NCBI GenBank assembly: GCA_046727955.1
Contig: JBKPDO010000274.1
Coordinates: forward strand, 1 to 22,513
Reading direction: 5' to 3'
From: DASVXQ01 sp046727955
GTDB lineage: Bacteria > Actinomycetota > CALGFH01
DNA length: 22,513 nucleotides
Positions 1-9,205 of the stretch are shown here, piece after piece. The notes beneath the pieces are model-generated. The model saw only the letters and a program-made list of their open reading frames with translations. It was not told the origin of the DNA and did not search any database. Position 1 is the first letter of the stretch, and the number at the start of each line of letters is the position of its first letter. Position numbers and translations under genes: made by a program.

Positions 1-109
1 CCGGCCGCCGCCCGAGCCCCACGCCCATTTGTGTGCGCGCCTCCAGCGCACTCCGGCCGGGCGCCGCGCGAGCCGCCCTCTTTGGCCCTATCTGTGGCCC
101 GCACGCCTC

Positions 110-129
110 CGGGGGCGCCGGTGGGCGCC
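110..129 (-). terminator. Weak hairpin downstream of holA
   Basis: GGCGCC (114-119) and GGCGCC (124-129) can form a 6-bp stem with loop GGTG about 20 bp beyond the holA stop. There is no U-run. The rest of 1-149 shows no recognisable gene. Confidence 0.25.
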
Positions 130-149
130 GCGCCGTTCCGCCGACCTGA

Positions 150-1154
150 TCAGCGGCCGGGCCGCGCGGCCCCGCCCGGGGTCGGCGCGCCGGCGCTGGC
201 GATGCGGGCGACCACCAGCTCCAGCAACAGGCGGGACGGCAGGCTGCCGTTGCGCACCTCGGCGTCGGCCTCGGCGATCGCGTCGAGGGCCCGGCGCAGC
301 ACCTCGGGGTGGAACTTGCGAGCCTGCCGGCGGGCGCGGTCGACCTGCCAGTCCCTGACGCCGCCGCCGATGATCTGCGCGACCTGCCCGGAGGACGCAT
401 TGGGATGCTCACTCGCCCTGAGCAGCAGGCGGAGCTGGCGGGCGAGCATGCCGAGCAGGCCGAGCACGTCCTCGCCCTGCCCCAGCAGGGAGTCGAGGTG
501 CGCCAGAGCCTTGGCCGCGTCGCCGGCGAACACCGCGTCGGTCAGCTCGAACACGCCGCGGTCGGCCGTCTGGGTCAGGAACTCGCTGACGTGCCTGGCC
601 CGCAGGGGCTCCGGCGGCGGCACGGCCACGTGCAGCTTGGCGACGGCGCCGGCGAGCTCGCGCAGGTCCTGGCCGACGGTGTCGACGAGCGCGCTGATCG
701 CCGCCTCGTCGGCCTTGCGGCCGAGCCGCCGCACCTCGGCCCGAAGCCAGCTCGCCCGCTCGGACGGCCGTAGCCGCGCGACCGTCACCACCTGCGCGTG
801 CTGCTGGAGGTCCTTGAAGAACTTGGCCTGACGGCCGACAGCGGCGGCCCGGAGCACGAGCACGGTCCCGGGGCTGGGGTCGCGCGCCACCGCGAGCACT
901 GCCTGGCGGCCGGCGGCGTCGAGCGCGTCGGCCGCCTGCACGACCACCACGCGCCCGCCTCCGAAGAGCGAGGCGGTGGCGAGCCCCATGGCGAAGCCGT
1001 CGGGCAGGGAGCCGCCCTGCACCTCCTCGACCGTGGTCTCGGGTCCAAGCTGGTCGCGTGCCGCCGCCACGGCATCGGCGACCGCGCGCTCGGCGAGCAG
1101 GTCCTCCTCCCCGAGGACGAGCGCGGTCGGTGCGAAACCAGTTCGCGCAGGCAT
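150..1154 (-). CDS. holA: DNA polymerase III subunit delta
   Basis: The 334-residue product looks like HolA, the clamp-loader subunit that opens the sliding clamp at the replication fork. Visible family features are an N-terminal ATPase-like fold without a functional P-loop (about residues 10-140), the SLFGGGRVVVV strand near residue 63, and an all-helical C-terminal collar. The collar has the QLRLLL helix and a conserved ending around EVRNGSLPSRLLLELVVARI. Length is normal for the family. The ATG at 1154 is preceded by TAGGAT exactly 6 nt upstream, which suggests a leaderless transcript; no good Shine-Dalgarno is seen. In many actinobacteria holA lies downstream of comEC on the same strand, whereas here it is divergent from comEA, so the locus looks rearranged. 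Confidence 0.93.
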   Translation of the reverse strand: MPARTGFAPTALVLGEEDLLAERAVADAVAAARDQLGPETTVEEVQGGSLPDGFAMGLATASLFGGGRVVVVQAADALDAAGRQAVLAVARDPSPGTVLVLRAAAVGRQAKFFKDLQQHAQVVTVARLRPSERASWLRAEVRRLGRKADEAAISALVDTVGQDLRELAGAVAKLHVAVPPPEPLRARHVSEFLTQTADRGVFELTDAVFAGDAAKALAHLDSLLGQGEDVLGLLGMLARQLRLLLRASEHPNASSGQVAQIIGGGVRDWQVDRARRQARKFHPEVLRRALDAIAEADAEVRNGSLPSRLLLELVVARIASAGAPTPGGAARPGR

Positions 1155-1160
1155 GCTCGG

Positions 1161-1166
1161 ATCCTA
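1161..1166 (-). promoter_or_regulatory. Putative -10 box of holA (leaderless type)
   Basis: On the minus strand TAGGAT is followed by 6 nt and the holA ATG. A TAnnnT hexamer 6-7 nt before the start codon is the usual leaderless arrangement in actinobacteria. No -35 box is recognisable because the upstream DNA is a G-run tract. Confidence 0.4.
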
Positions 1167-1269
1167 CCCGCCACCCGCCCCACCCCGCCCCTGTACCAAC
1201 GCGCCACCCCACCCGCCCCCGCCCCACACCAGGTCGCCCCCACGCCCCCACGCCCACCCGCCCCACCCC
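1167..1269 (-). other. G-quadruplex-prone G-run tract
   Basis: The plus strand has 15 runs of three or more C in about 103 bp, so the minus strand (the coding strand of holA) has 15 G-runs with short loops. It starts directly upstream of the putative holA -10 box. It could fold into G-quadruplexes or simply be low-complexity DNA. Confidence 0.6.
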
Positions 1270-1505
1270 GCCGCGGGGTTTAGCGGCGACGGGTCGTGGC
1301 GATCCGTGACCTGTTCCTCCGACAGCACCTGGCCAGCCGCGACCAGGGGCGCGGGCGCATTCGCGCAGCTCAAGGGGGTGGGGACAACGCTCGGCACCGC
1401 TCGCCTATGACGGCTAGGGTCAGCCGGCAAGCCCACCCAGACAAGCCCACCCAGACCGTTGCTCGGCCTCCCCCGCGCGCGGTCCGACTCTCCCGGAGGA
1501 GCAGC

Positions 1506-2246
1506 ATGCCGTCATCTCCGCCTCCCTTCATCCTCCAGCCCGACGGCTGGCGCGGCCGCCTGGAGCGCCTGCTCGGTGACGTCGGCCGCCAGCGTCTCGC
1601 CATCGCCGTCATTGCCCTGGTTGCACTCGCCGCCGGCGTGCTGTTGCGGCTGAACGCCGTCCCAAGGGTCACGGACCCGCCCACCGCGCCACTGACCGGG
1701 GCCAGCGCCCAGTCGCTGCCACGCGTGTCCGCCGGCGCCGGCGGCAGCGGCGCTGGCGCCTCCGCTGCGACTGGGACCACGCCGGCTGGCGGCGAGATCG
1801 CCGTCGACGTGGTGGGCCGGGTACGTCACCCGGGGCTCGTCCGGCTCGCGGCCGGGAGCCGGGTTCTGGACGCCATCGAGGCGGCGGGCGGCACGACGCC
1901 CGGAGCCGAGCTCGAGGCGGTCAACCTGGCGCGCAGGGTCGTCGATGGCGAGCAGATCCGGGTCCCGCGTCACGGCGAGCCCGTCGCGGCGACGGCCGAT
2001 CCGGCAGGTGCCGCGGGCACCGGCGGCGGCAGCGCTCAGCCCGGCGTGCCGCTCGATCTCAACACCGCCACGATGGAGCAACTCGACACCCTGCCCGGCG
2101 TCGGCGAGGTCACCGCACAGCGGATCGTCGCCTACCGCGAGGCGCATCCCTTCACCTCCGTCGACGACCTGCGCCAGGTGTCCGGCATCGGCGACCGGCG
2201 CTTCGAGGCCTTGAAGGACCTGGTCACGGTGTCCGGTGGCCGCTGA
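1506..2246 (+). CDS. comEA: ComEA-like DNA-binding competence protein
   Basis: This 246-residue protein has a single N-terminal membrane anchor (about residues 29-48), a Gly/Ala-rich linker, a SLBB domain (about 97-156, VDVVGRVRHPGLVRL) and a C-terminal pair of helix-hairpin-helix motifs (about 183-243, with LDLNTATMEQLDTLPGVG and VSGIGDRRFEALKDL). This is the full ComEA architecture: a surface-anchored receptor that binds incoming double-stranded DNA and hands it to ComEC. The ATG at 1506 is chosen because GGAGGA lies 5 nt upstream and the membrane anchor then starts at residue 29; frame-open sequence further upstream has no such signal. It overlaps comEC by 11 nt, so the two are very likely one operon. 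Confidence 0.93.
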   Translation: MPSSPPPFILQPDGWRGRLERLLGDVGRQRLAIAVIALVALAAGVLLRLNAVPRVTDPPTAPLTGASAQSLPRVSAGAGGSGAGASAATGTTPAGGEIAVDVVGRVRHPGLVRLAAGSRVLDAIEAAGGTTPGAELEAVNLARRVVDGEQIRVPRHGEPVAATADPAGAAGTGGGSAQPGVPLDLNTATMEQLDTLPGVGEVTAQRIVAYREAHPFTSVDDLRQVSGIGDRRFEALKDLVTVSGGR

Positions 2247-3987
2247 CCGCCCAACCCCCACCGGCGGTCTGAGAGACCGCCGCCCAGGCCGGACCCCGGC
2301 CGGCGACCCGAGACCTCTGCCGGCCCGGGGCTCATGGTGGCCTGGCCGCTCGGCCTCCGGCGTGGCCAACGGCTCCGGACACGACCCTCCGGCGCCCGGC
2401 GCGGTGGTGGGCCTCGCGGAGAGCAGCACCGAGCGGCGCCGCGATCCCGACCCGGATGGGGTGACGCTGGTGGCCGCAGTCGCGGTCGGTGTGCTCGCCG
2501 GCGTCCGGGTGGGACCCACCGCCTGGCCCCTGGCCGGTATGACCACGCTGGCCACCGCCCTCGCCGTCTTGCTGCTCGGCAGTGGTGGTCGCCCCGGTCG
2601 CGGACCGCGCCGTGGCCGGCGACCGGCGCTGGTCGGGGCGTTAGGGCTGGCGACCCTGACCGCCACCGGCGCCGCGGTGACGGGAGTCCGCGCCGCCGCC
2701 GTGCAGGACGCGCTCCTCCCCCGCCTTGCCGGTCGCGGTGCCACCGTCGCCCTGCAGGGAACCGTCGCCGAGGAGCCGAGCGTCGTCCGCTACGGCGGGC
2801 TCTGGGTGGTGATCTCGGTGCGGCGTGTCGAGCTCGGCGGGCGGACCTGGCGCACCAGGGAGCGGGCCGGCGTCGTGCTCTCACGGAGTACGGCCCCTTT
2901 GGCGGCCGGCGATGGCCTGCGGCTGCGCGCGGCGGTGGAACGCTCGGACCGAGCCGGTCCGCTCGGCGGCGAGCCGCCGGTCGTCCTGCGACGCCCGCAT
3001 GTCGAGTCCAGGCAGCCGGCCAGGTCGTTACCGCTGCGAGCGAGTGAGGCCGTGCGCGCCGCGGCCCGCCGGCGGGTCGTCGCCGAGCTGCCGCCAGAGC
3101 GCGCCGGCCTGCTAGTCGGCATGGCGCTGGGCGACACCTCCCTGCTCGTCCCCGACCTCGACCGCGCCTTCAAGGCGGCCGGGCTCACCCACCTGCTCGC
3201 GGTCAGTGGCCAGAACGTCGCGGTCGTACTCGCTGCGGGGCTCGGCGTGGCGGTCGCGCTCGGCGCACGCCGCCCTGCCCTCGCCACGATCGGCATCGTG
3301 CTCGTTGCCCTCTTCGCGCTGCTGACACGCTGGGAGCCGAGCGTGCTGCGCGCGGGCGTGATGGCGGTCCTGACCCTCCTGGGGGTGGCGACCGGACGCG
3401 GGCCTGGCGGCCGGAGAGCCCTGTGCCTGGCGGTGCTGCTGCTCCTGCTGGCCAACCCGGCCCTGGTGACCAGCCTGGGCTTCCAGCTCTCGATCGCCGC
3501 GACCGCCGGCGTGCTCTGGCTGGGCCCGCTCGCCGCTGAGCTGCTGCCGGCGCGGCTCCCCCAGACCATTCGCACCGGGGTCGGCATCAGCCTCGGGGCG
3601 CAGGCCGGAGCCCTGCCGGTCCTTGCGCTGGCGCTGGGACAGGTGTCGATTGCGGGCCTGGCGGCCAACCTGGTCGCCGTGCCGCTCGCTGCGCTGCCTA
3701 TGCTGCTCGGCGTGGTCGCCGCGGCGTCCGCGGCGGTTGCACCCCCGCTGGCGAGCCTCGCCTGCCGCGTGGCCGATCCGTTTCTGGGCCTCCTGGTGGC
3801 GCTGGCCGGCCGCGCGGCCACGCTGCCCGGGGCCTCCCCGGCTCTCGCGGGGCCCGCCCGGCTCGTCCCGGCGCTCGTCGTGGTCGCGCTGGTCGCCGCC
3901 GCCCACCACCGTCGAGCAGCCGCGCGACGGCCAGCGGCGCCCGACCGCGCCACCGAGGACCGTCGCCGCGTCCGCCGGCGCGAGTGA
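2236..3987 (+). CDS. comEC: ComEC/Rec2 DNA-uptake channel, no metallo-beta-lactamase domain
   Basis: The polytopic membrane protein (583 residues from the GTG at 2236) should form the channel that carries single-stranded DNA into the cell. It has an N-terminal DUF4131-like part with about three TM segments (75-150), a soluble OB-like part, and the competence domain with the diagnostic AGLTHLLAVSGQNVAVV stretch around residues 315-331. Many further TM segments follow to about residue 560, and then a basic tail. Full-length ComEC is usually about 700-800 residues with a C-terminal metallo-beta-lactamase nuclease; none is present here, and the next DNA is a repeat array. The GTG start overlaps the end of comEA, suggesting translational coupling. 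A GTG at 2404, nearer the first TM helix, is a possible alternative start. Confidence 0.9.
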   Translation: MAADRPTPTGGLRDRRPGRTPAGDPRPLPARGSWWPGRSASGVANGSGHDPPAPGAVVGLAESSTERRRDPDPDGVTLVAAVAVGVLAGVRVGPTAWPLAGMTTLATALAVLLLGSGGRPGRGPRRGRRPALVGALGLATLTATGAAVTGVRAAAVQDALLPRLAGRGATVALQGTVAEEPSVVRYGGLWVVISVRRVELGGRTWRTRERAGVVLSRSTAPLAAGDGLRLRAAVERSDRAGPLGGEPPVVLRRPHVESRQPARSLPLRASEAVRAAARRRVVAELPPERAGLLVGMALGDTSLLVPDLDRAFKAAGLTHLLAVSGQNVAVVLAAGLGVAVALGARRPALATIGIVLVALFALLTRWEPSVLRAGVMAVLTLLGVATGRGPGGRRALCLAVLLLLLANPALVTSLGFQLSIAATAGVLWLGPLAAELLPARLPQTIRTGVGISLGAQAGALPVLALALGQVSIAGLAANLVAVPLAALPMLLGVVAAASAAVAPPLASLACRVADPFLGLLVALAGRAATLPGASPALAGPARLVPALVVVALVAAAHHRRAAARRPAAPDRATEDRRRVRRRE

Positions 3988-4270
3988 GCCGGAACCACGC
4001 GGCGCTGCCCGCCTGCCAGCCGAGCCAGGTGGTCAACGGGCCCGCCGGCCCACCCGAACCAGGTAGTGACAGGCCCCGCCTGCCAGCCGAGCCAAGGCCA
4101 TCAACAGGCCGCCAGCCCACTGAGCCAGGCGGTCAACAGGCCCTGCCCGCCCCACCAGCCAAGGCCATCAACAGGCCCGCCAGTCCGCTGAGCCAGGCGG
4201 TCAACAGGCCCCGCCCGCCCACCAAGCCAGGGCCATCAACAGGCGCCACTCGCCGGCTGAACCGGGGTGG

Positions 4271-4277
<7 letters not shown>
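3985..4277. repeat. About eight-copy 33-35 bp tandem array between comEC and leuS
   Basis: The array is made of degenerate 33-35 bp units whose most conserved part is GCCAGGCGGTCAACAGGC or GCCAAGGCCATCAACAGGC. The TCAAC core recurs at 4033, 4101, 4133, 4168, 4201, 4236 and 4271, with a decayed copy (GTGAC) at 4066. The two sub-types alternate, giving a period of about 68 bp. The comEC stop TGA lies in the degenerate first unit (TGAGCC) and the leuS stop codon (TCA on this strand, 4271-4273) lies in the last. Copies contain short GGCGG/CCGCC dyads. No spacers or cas genes are present. Confidence 0.8.
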
Positions 4278-6763
<2,486 letters not shown>

Positions 6764-7184
6764 TTCAGCTCACCTGCCTGCGGACGATCGTCGGACGGGA
6801 TGCTACGGCAACCATCGCACCCTCTGGGTACTCGCAAGCATAACAGCAGGCCAGCAACGCTTTATGCCGGCCGTCCACGGGCCTGGCCACGACGGCGGCG
6901 AGGTGGCGGCGGGCGAAACAGGCCGGAAACGGGCACAGCGGCATTGCTTGGCAGCTGACGCGGAGCACTCTGTCCGGCCACATGCCCTAAGATTCGTGAG
7001 TGGAATCGGTGACGGTGTCTGTGATGCTAGAGATGCGCGGTTTGTGGGCCATCTGGACATCGAGGCCAGGTGGGTGCAATGTTCCCCGCCATATCGTCGA
7101 AGTCGTACGAGCCGGACGTAGCTCGCTTCGGGTGGCAAGCGGGCACGCTCCGTGAACGACTCGCCACCCAGAGGGGAGGCACTT
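6764..7184. other. leuS-bldC divergent intergenic region
   Basis: No supported gene is seen in these 421 bp; short frames on either strand lack a ribosome-binding site and recognisable content. A TAGCAT hexamer on the minus strand (6800-6805) within GTTGCCGTAGCAT is a weak leuS -10 candidate, and the same 13-mer occurs at 7596-7608 on the plus strand. Near the bldC start there are two alternative hairpins and the palindrome TCGTACGA at 7103-7110. Confidence 0.5.
7124..7169 (+). promoter_or_regulatory. Mutually exclusive leader hairpins upstream of the bldC-like gene
   Basis: CGCTT (7124-7128) can pair with AAGCG (7137-7141). The loop it encloses, GGGTGGC (7130-7136), can instead pair with GCCACCC (7163-7169), which lies just before the Shine-Dalgarno at 7173-7179. 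The two folds exclude each other, as in attenuators. Stems are short (5 and 7 bp), so this may be chance. Confidence 0.25.
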
Positions 7185-7493
7185 GTGGTAACCGCTCGCA
7201 ATCAGGTCGGTCGTACCGGTCCCTACCGAACCGTGCGGGACTGGCAACCACCTCGCTCGTACGAACCCTACCGCGCCGCGGGCGCATCCCAGGGTGAGGA
7301 CATCGAGGTGCTCCTACGCACCACAGAGGTGGCGCGCCGGCTGCAGGTCAGCGCGCGCACCGTTCTCGCCTGGGCGCAGGCCGGAAAGCTCCCGAGCATC
7401 CTGACCCCTGGTGGTCACCGCCGTTACCCGGCGCAAGGCGTCGAGCAGGTGCTCGCCACCATGACCGCGGCAGGCGACCCCCGCCGCCGCTGA
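7185..7493 (+). CDS. BldC-like MerR-superfamily DNA-binding regulator
   Basis: The 102-residue protein has a C-terminal winged helix-turn-helix of the MerR/excisionase type (about 44-92). It contains LLRTTEVARRLQVSARTV, WAQAGKLPSILTPGGHRRY, and the GGHRRY wing (76-81) typical of BldC. BldC of Streptomyces binds DNA cooperatively and controls the timing of development; the role in this organism is inferred only. The first 40 or so residues are an Arg/Tyr-rich extension not seen in the about 68-residue Streptomyces protein. The GTG at 7185 is chosen because GGGGAGG (7173-7179) ends 5 nt upstream; an in-frame GTG at 7152 would add 11 residues but has no such signal. A strong hairpin follows the gene. 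Confidence 0.85.
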   Translation: MVTARNQVGRTGPYRTVRDWQPPRSYEPYRAAGASQGEDIEVLLRTTEVARRLQVSARTVLAWAQAGKLPSILTPGGHRRYPAQGVEQVLATMTAAGDPRRR

Positions 7494-7524
7494 CACCTGA
7501 CAGGAGGTCTTCGCGACCACCACT

Positions 7525-7563
7525 CACCGGGAGCGCGCCTGCCCGCCGTGCGCGCTCCCGGTG
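7525..7563 (+). terminator. Strong 14-bp hairpin terminator after the bldC-like gene
   Basis: A perfect 14-bp stem, CACCGGGAGCGCGC (7525-7538) with GCGCGCTCCCGGTG (7550-7563), closes an 11-nt loop 31 nt after the stop codon. There is no U-tract, which is common for GC-rich actinobacterial hairpin terminators. Confidence 0.75.
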
Positions 7564-7602
7564 CCTGTGGCCGTCAGGAGCCGGCCGTCCCCACAGTTGC
7601 CG

Positions 7603-7608
7603 TAGCAT
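7603..7608 (+). promoter_or_regulatory. Possible -10 box (TAGCAT)
   Basis: TAGCAT within GTTGCCGTAGCAT lies just after the bldC terminator and about 120 nt before the next gene. No good -35 is seen. It is a weak candidate that would place the G-run motif at 7639-7670 in the 5' leader. Confidence 0.25.
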
Positions 7609-7638
7609 GGGCGCCGACTCTCGGCGAAACGGGCGGCA

Positions 7639-7670
7639 GGGGTCTGGGGACTGGGGACTGGGGAGCTGGG
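7639..7670 (+). other. Canonical G-quadruplex motif
   Basis: Four GGGG runs (7639, 7646, 7653, 7660) are separated by 3-nt loops (TCT, ACT, ACT), followed by AGCT and GGG. This is a textbook four-tetrad motif. It lies upstream of the gene starting near 7727. Confidence 0.7.
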
Positions 7671-7726
7671 CCTCGGCCCTCCTGGCGTGACTGGCAGAGC
7701 CGAGCGTCAGTCCCCGGCGAGAACGG

Positions 7727-8626
7727 GTGGTGGTGCTCGTGATGTCTGCTGGGCTGAGCCTTCCCAGGACGGCGGCGTGGGTTTGGCATGCCGCCCCACG
7801 CTCGATCTTCGGTCTGGAGGCCGTGCTCGTCCGCTGCGCCACCGGCACCAGCCCGAGCGGCGGGTCTTTCGACTATGCCGCCAACTACCAGCGCTGGGCG
7901 TCGACCCGCGGCATCGCGGTGATCCCGTGGAGCTGGTTCGGCCCGCCGGGCAGCTCGGACGGGCGCGCCGCCGCCGACCTGCTCTGCAACATCGCCCCGA
8001 GCAGGCCGCTGTACGTCGTCGAGATCCAGTTCGACCCGCCCGCCGAGGAGGTTGTCGCCTTCGCCAGGCGGATGCGCGAGCGCGAGCCCGACGCCCTGCT
8101 CGGATTCTCCAGCCTGCCGACCCGGACCGAGGCGGAGGCTGCCGGGGTGCCGTGGGACGCCTGCGTGGCCGAGTTCGACCTCGGGCTTCCCCAGGTCTAC
8201 ACCGCGACCCAGCGCGAGCTGCTCCTGCAGGCCTCCAGCCCGGTGGTGGCCGACATGGACGGCAAGCCGATCCACGTGGCGGTGTTCCCCGACAGTGACG
8301 CCGGCTGGCTGGAGAGCGCCCGCGTAGGTCTTCGCCGCCATGCCGGCTCTTCGGCCTGGGCGGTCGATCAGTCGAGCTTCTCGACCTGGCGGCGGCAGCT
8401 CAGCGGCCTCGCCAGCCGCGACGAGCCGAGTCCTGAGCGGCCGCCGCTCCAGCGACGCGCCCCTGGCGAGGAGGCCCTGCGCCAGCGACGTGCCCCTGGC
8501 GAGGAGGCGCTGCTCGCCAACCGCATTATCGCGATCGTGCAGGCGCACTTGGACGCCGGCGGAAAGCTCGGCGACGACCAGCTCGTCACCGACGTGGAGC
8601 GCGCCCTGCGCGACGGCACGACCTGA
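7727..8626 (+). CDS. Unrecognised protein, possibly a TIM-barrel (glycosidase-like) fold
   Basis: I do not recognise this 299-residue protein. Its first 230 residues alternate predicted strands and helices in a way that recalls GH25 or DUF1906-type TIM barrels: VLVRCATGTSP, an FDYAANYQRW helix, GIAVIPWSWFGPP, RPLYVVEIQFD, DALLGFSSL, FDLGLPQVYT, HVAVFPD and SSAWAVDQSSFSTW. This is inference from pattern only. A linker with an exact-length duplication (QRRAPGEEALR then QRRAPGEEALL, about 242-263) precedes a short helical tail (264-299, NRIIAIVQAHLDAGGKLGDDQLVTDVERAL) that may be a separate small domain. There is no signal peptide or TM helix. Starts GTG 7727, 7730, 7733, 7739 or ATG 7742 are all possible and none has a strong Shine-Dalgarno. 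Confidence 0.75.
   Translation: MVVLVMSAGLSLPRTAAWVWHAAPRSIFGLEAVLVRCATGTSPSGGSFDYAANYQRWASTRGIAVIPWSWFGPPGSSDGRAAADLLCNIAPSRPLYVVEIQFDPPAEEVVAFARRMREREPDALLGFSSLPTRTEAEAAGVPWDACVAEFDLGLPQVYTATQRELLLQASSPVVADMDGKPIHVAVFPDSDAGWLESARVGLRRHAGSSAWAVDQSSFSTWRRQLSGLASRDEPSPERPPLQRRAPGEEALRQRRAPGEEALLANRIIAIVQAHLDAGGKLGDDQLVTDVERALRDGTT
8450..8515 (+). repeat. 33-bp in-frame tandem duplication
   Basis: Two adjacent 33-bp copies (8450-8482 and 8483-8515), nearly identical, encode the 11-residue units QRRAPGEEALR and QRRAPGEEALL. The length keeps the reading frame. Confidence 0.9.
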
Positions 8627-8648
8627 GCGAATGAGCGGGCGGCCCGTT

Positions 8649-8672
8649 GAGCAGGTCCGCCTACGCCTGCTC
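8649..8672. terminator. Hairpin between convergent genes
   Basis: GAGCAGG (8649-8655) pairs with CCTGCTC (8666-8672) around a 10-nt loop. It sits in the 54-bp gap between the convergent 7727-8626 and DUF3151 genes and could end transcription from both sides. There is no U-tract. Confidence 0.45.
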
Positions 8673-8680
8673 CCAGGCCC

Positions 8681-9100
8681 TCAGGCGAGCCAGTCGGGCG
8701 GCGCGTCCGGAGCGAGGTCGGCGAGGAATTCGCGGCAGCGCTCCGCTTCGTCCCACTCGCCGATTGCGGCGGCGGCGAGCTGCAGGCCATGGAGGGACCG
8801 CAAGAAGCCCCGGTTGCCCTCGTGCGCCCAGGGAACGCGGCCGCTCCCCCGCCAGCCCGCCCGCCGGATGCGGTCGAGGCCACGGTGGTAGCCCACCCGG
8901 AAATAGGCGTAGGCCTGAACCGGGTGGCGGCCCTGGAGGGCCAGCTCCCCGAGGGTCGCCCAGGCGGCCAGGCAGGCCGGGAAGCGGCCGGCGACCCCGC
9001 TGATCTCGTCGGTGCCGACGGCGGCGGCCAGCGCCTCCAGGGAGCCGTCGGGCTCGCTGATGGTGGTCTGGGCGGGCTCGCTGATCGGAAGCTGCGTCAT
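8681..9100 (-). CDS. DUF3151 family protein
   Basis: The 139-residue helical protein matches the actinobacterial DUF3151 family. Visible features are FPACLAAWATLGELAL, QAYAYFRVGYHRGLDRIRRAG, the conserved WRGSGRVPWAHEGNRGFLRSL core (about residues 82-102), and the AIGEWDEAERCREFL helix. The function of the family is unknown; the helical hairpins look TPR-like. Family members are about 130-140 residues long, so it is complete. The ATG at 9100 is preceded by TAGAGT with 6 nt between, which suggests leaderless expression. It is divergent from the acyl-CoA synthetase gene. Confidence 0.88.
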   Translation of the reverse strand: MTQLPISEPAQTTISEPDGSLEALAAAVGTDEISGVAGRFPACLAAWATLGELALQGRHPVQAYAYFRVGYHRGLDRIRRAGWRGSGRVPWAHEGNRGFLRSLHGLQLAAAAIGEWDEAERCREFLADLAPDAPPDWLA

Positions 9101-9106
9101 GGGCCA

Positions 9107-9112
9107 ACTCTA
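9107..9112 (-). promoter_or_regulatory. Putative -10 box of the DUF3151 gene (leaderless type)
   Basis: Minus-strand TAGAGT is followed by 6 nt and the ATG, the same spacing as at holA and the GntR gene. No Shine-Dalgarno is present. Confidence 0.4.
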
Positions 9113-9149
9113 CCGCGGGGGCGCGCGACGGCTACTCCGCCCCCGAGGG

Positions 9150-9158
9150 TTATCCACA
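9150..9158 (+). promoter_or_regulatory. Perfect DnaA-box 9-mer
   Basis: TTATCCACA matches the DnaA box consensus at all nine positions and lies in the 133-bp divergent promoter region. TTGTGCACA at 9321-9329, in the synthetase coding region, is a one-mismatch version of the TTGTCCACA form. No origin-like cluster is seen, so regulation or titration by DnaA is the more plausible role. Confidence 0.45.
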
Positions 9159-9172
9159 TTGTTGCGCTACGC

Positions 9173-9182
9173 CTTGATCAAG
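9173..9182. promoter_or_regulatory. 10-bp perfect palindrome, candidate operator
   Basis: CTTGATCAAG is fully self-complementary and lies upstream of the acyl-CoA synthetase gene between the DnaA-like box and a second palindrome. It may be a repressor half-site or chance. Confidence 0.3.
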
Positions 9183-9205
9183 CTGCTGGGCGATGCTGTG
9201 ATTAG

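Larger units (their letters stand above)
1155..1505. other. Divergent holA-comEA intergenic region
   Basis: No convincing gene is seen in this 351-bp gap. It holds the holA promoter candidate, a C-run/G-run tract at 1167-1269, a 14-bp tandem direct repeat (AAGCCCACCCAGAC) at 1429-1456, and the comEA Shine-Dalgarno GGAGGA at 1495-1500. Reading frames that cross it lack a good ribosome-binding site and have low-complexity Pro/Arg-rich translations. Confidence 0.6.

Noticed and set aside
6764..6900. T-box leader for leuS
   Set aside because: No AGGGTGG-type antiterminator motif or specifier stem was seen upstream of the start on the minus strand.
7103..7264. TCGTACGA palindromes (7103-7110 and 7257-7264) as a regulatory pair
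   Set aside because: The second lies within the bldC-like coding region and an 8-bp palindrome can occur by chance.
6800..7608. 13-mer GTTGCCGTAGCAT shared in opposite orientation by two promoter regions (6800-6812 and 7596-7608)
   Set aside because: A 13-bp match is expected by chance in a window of this size; kept only as weak -10 candidates.
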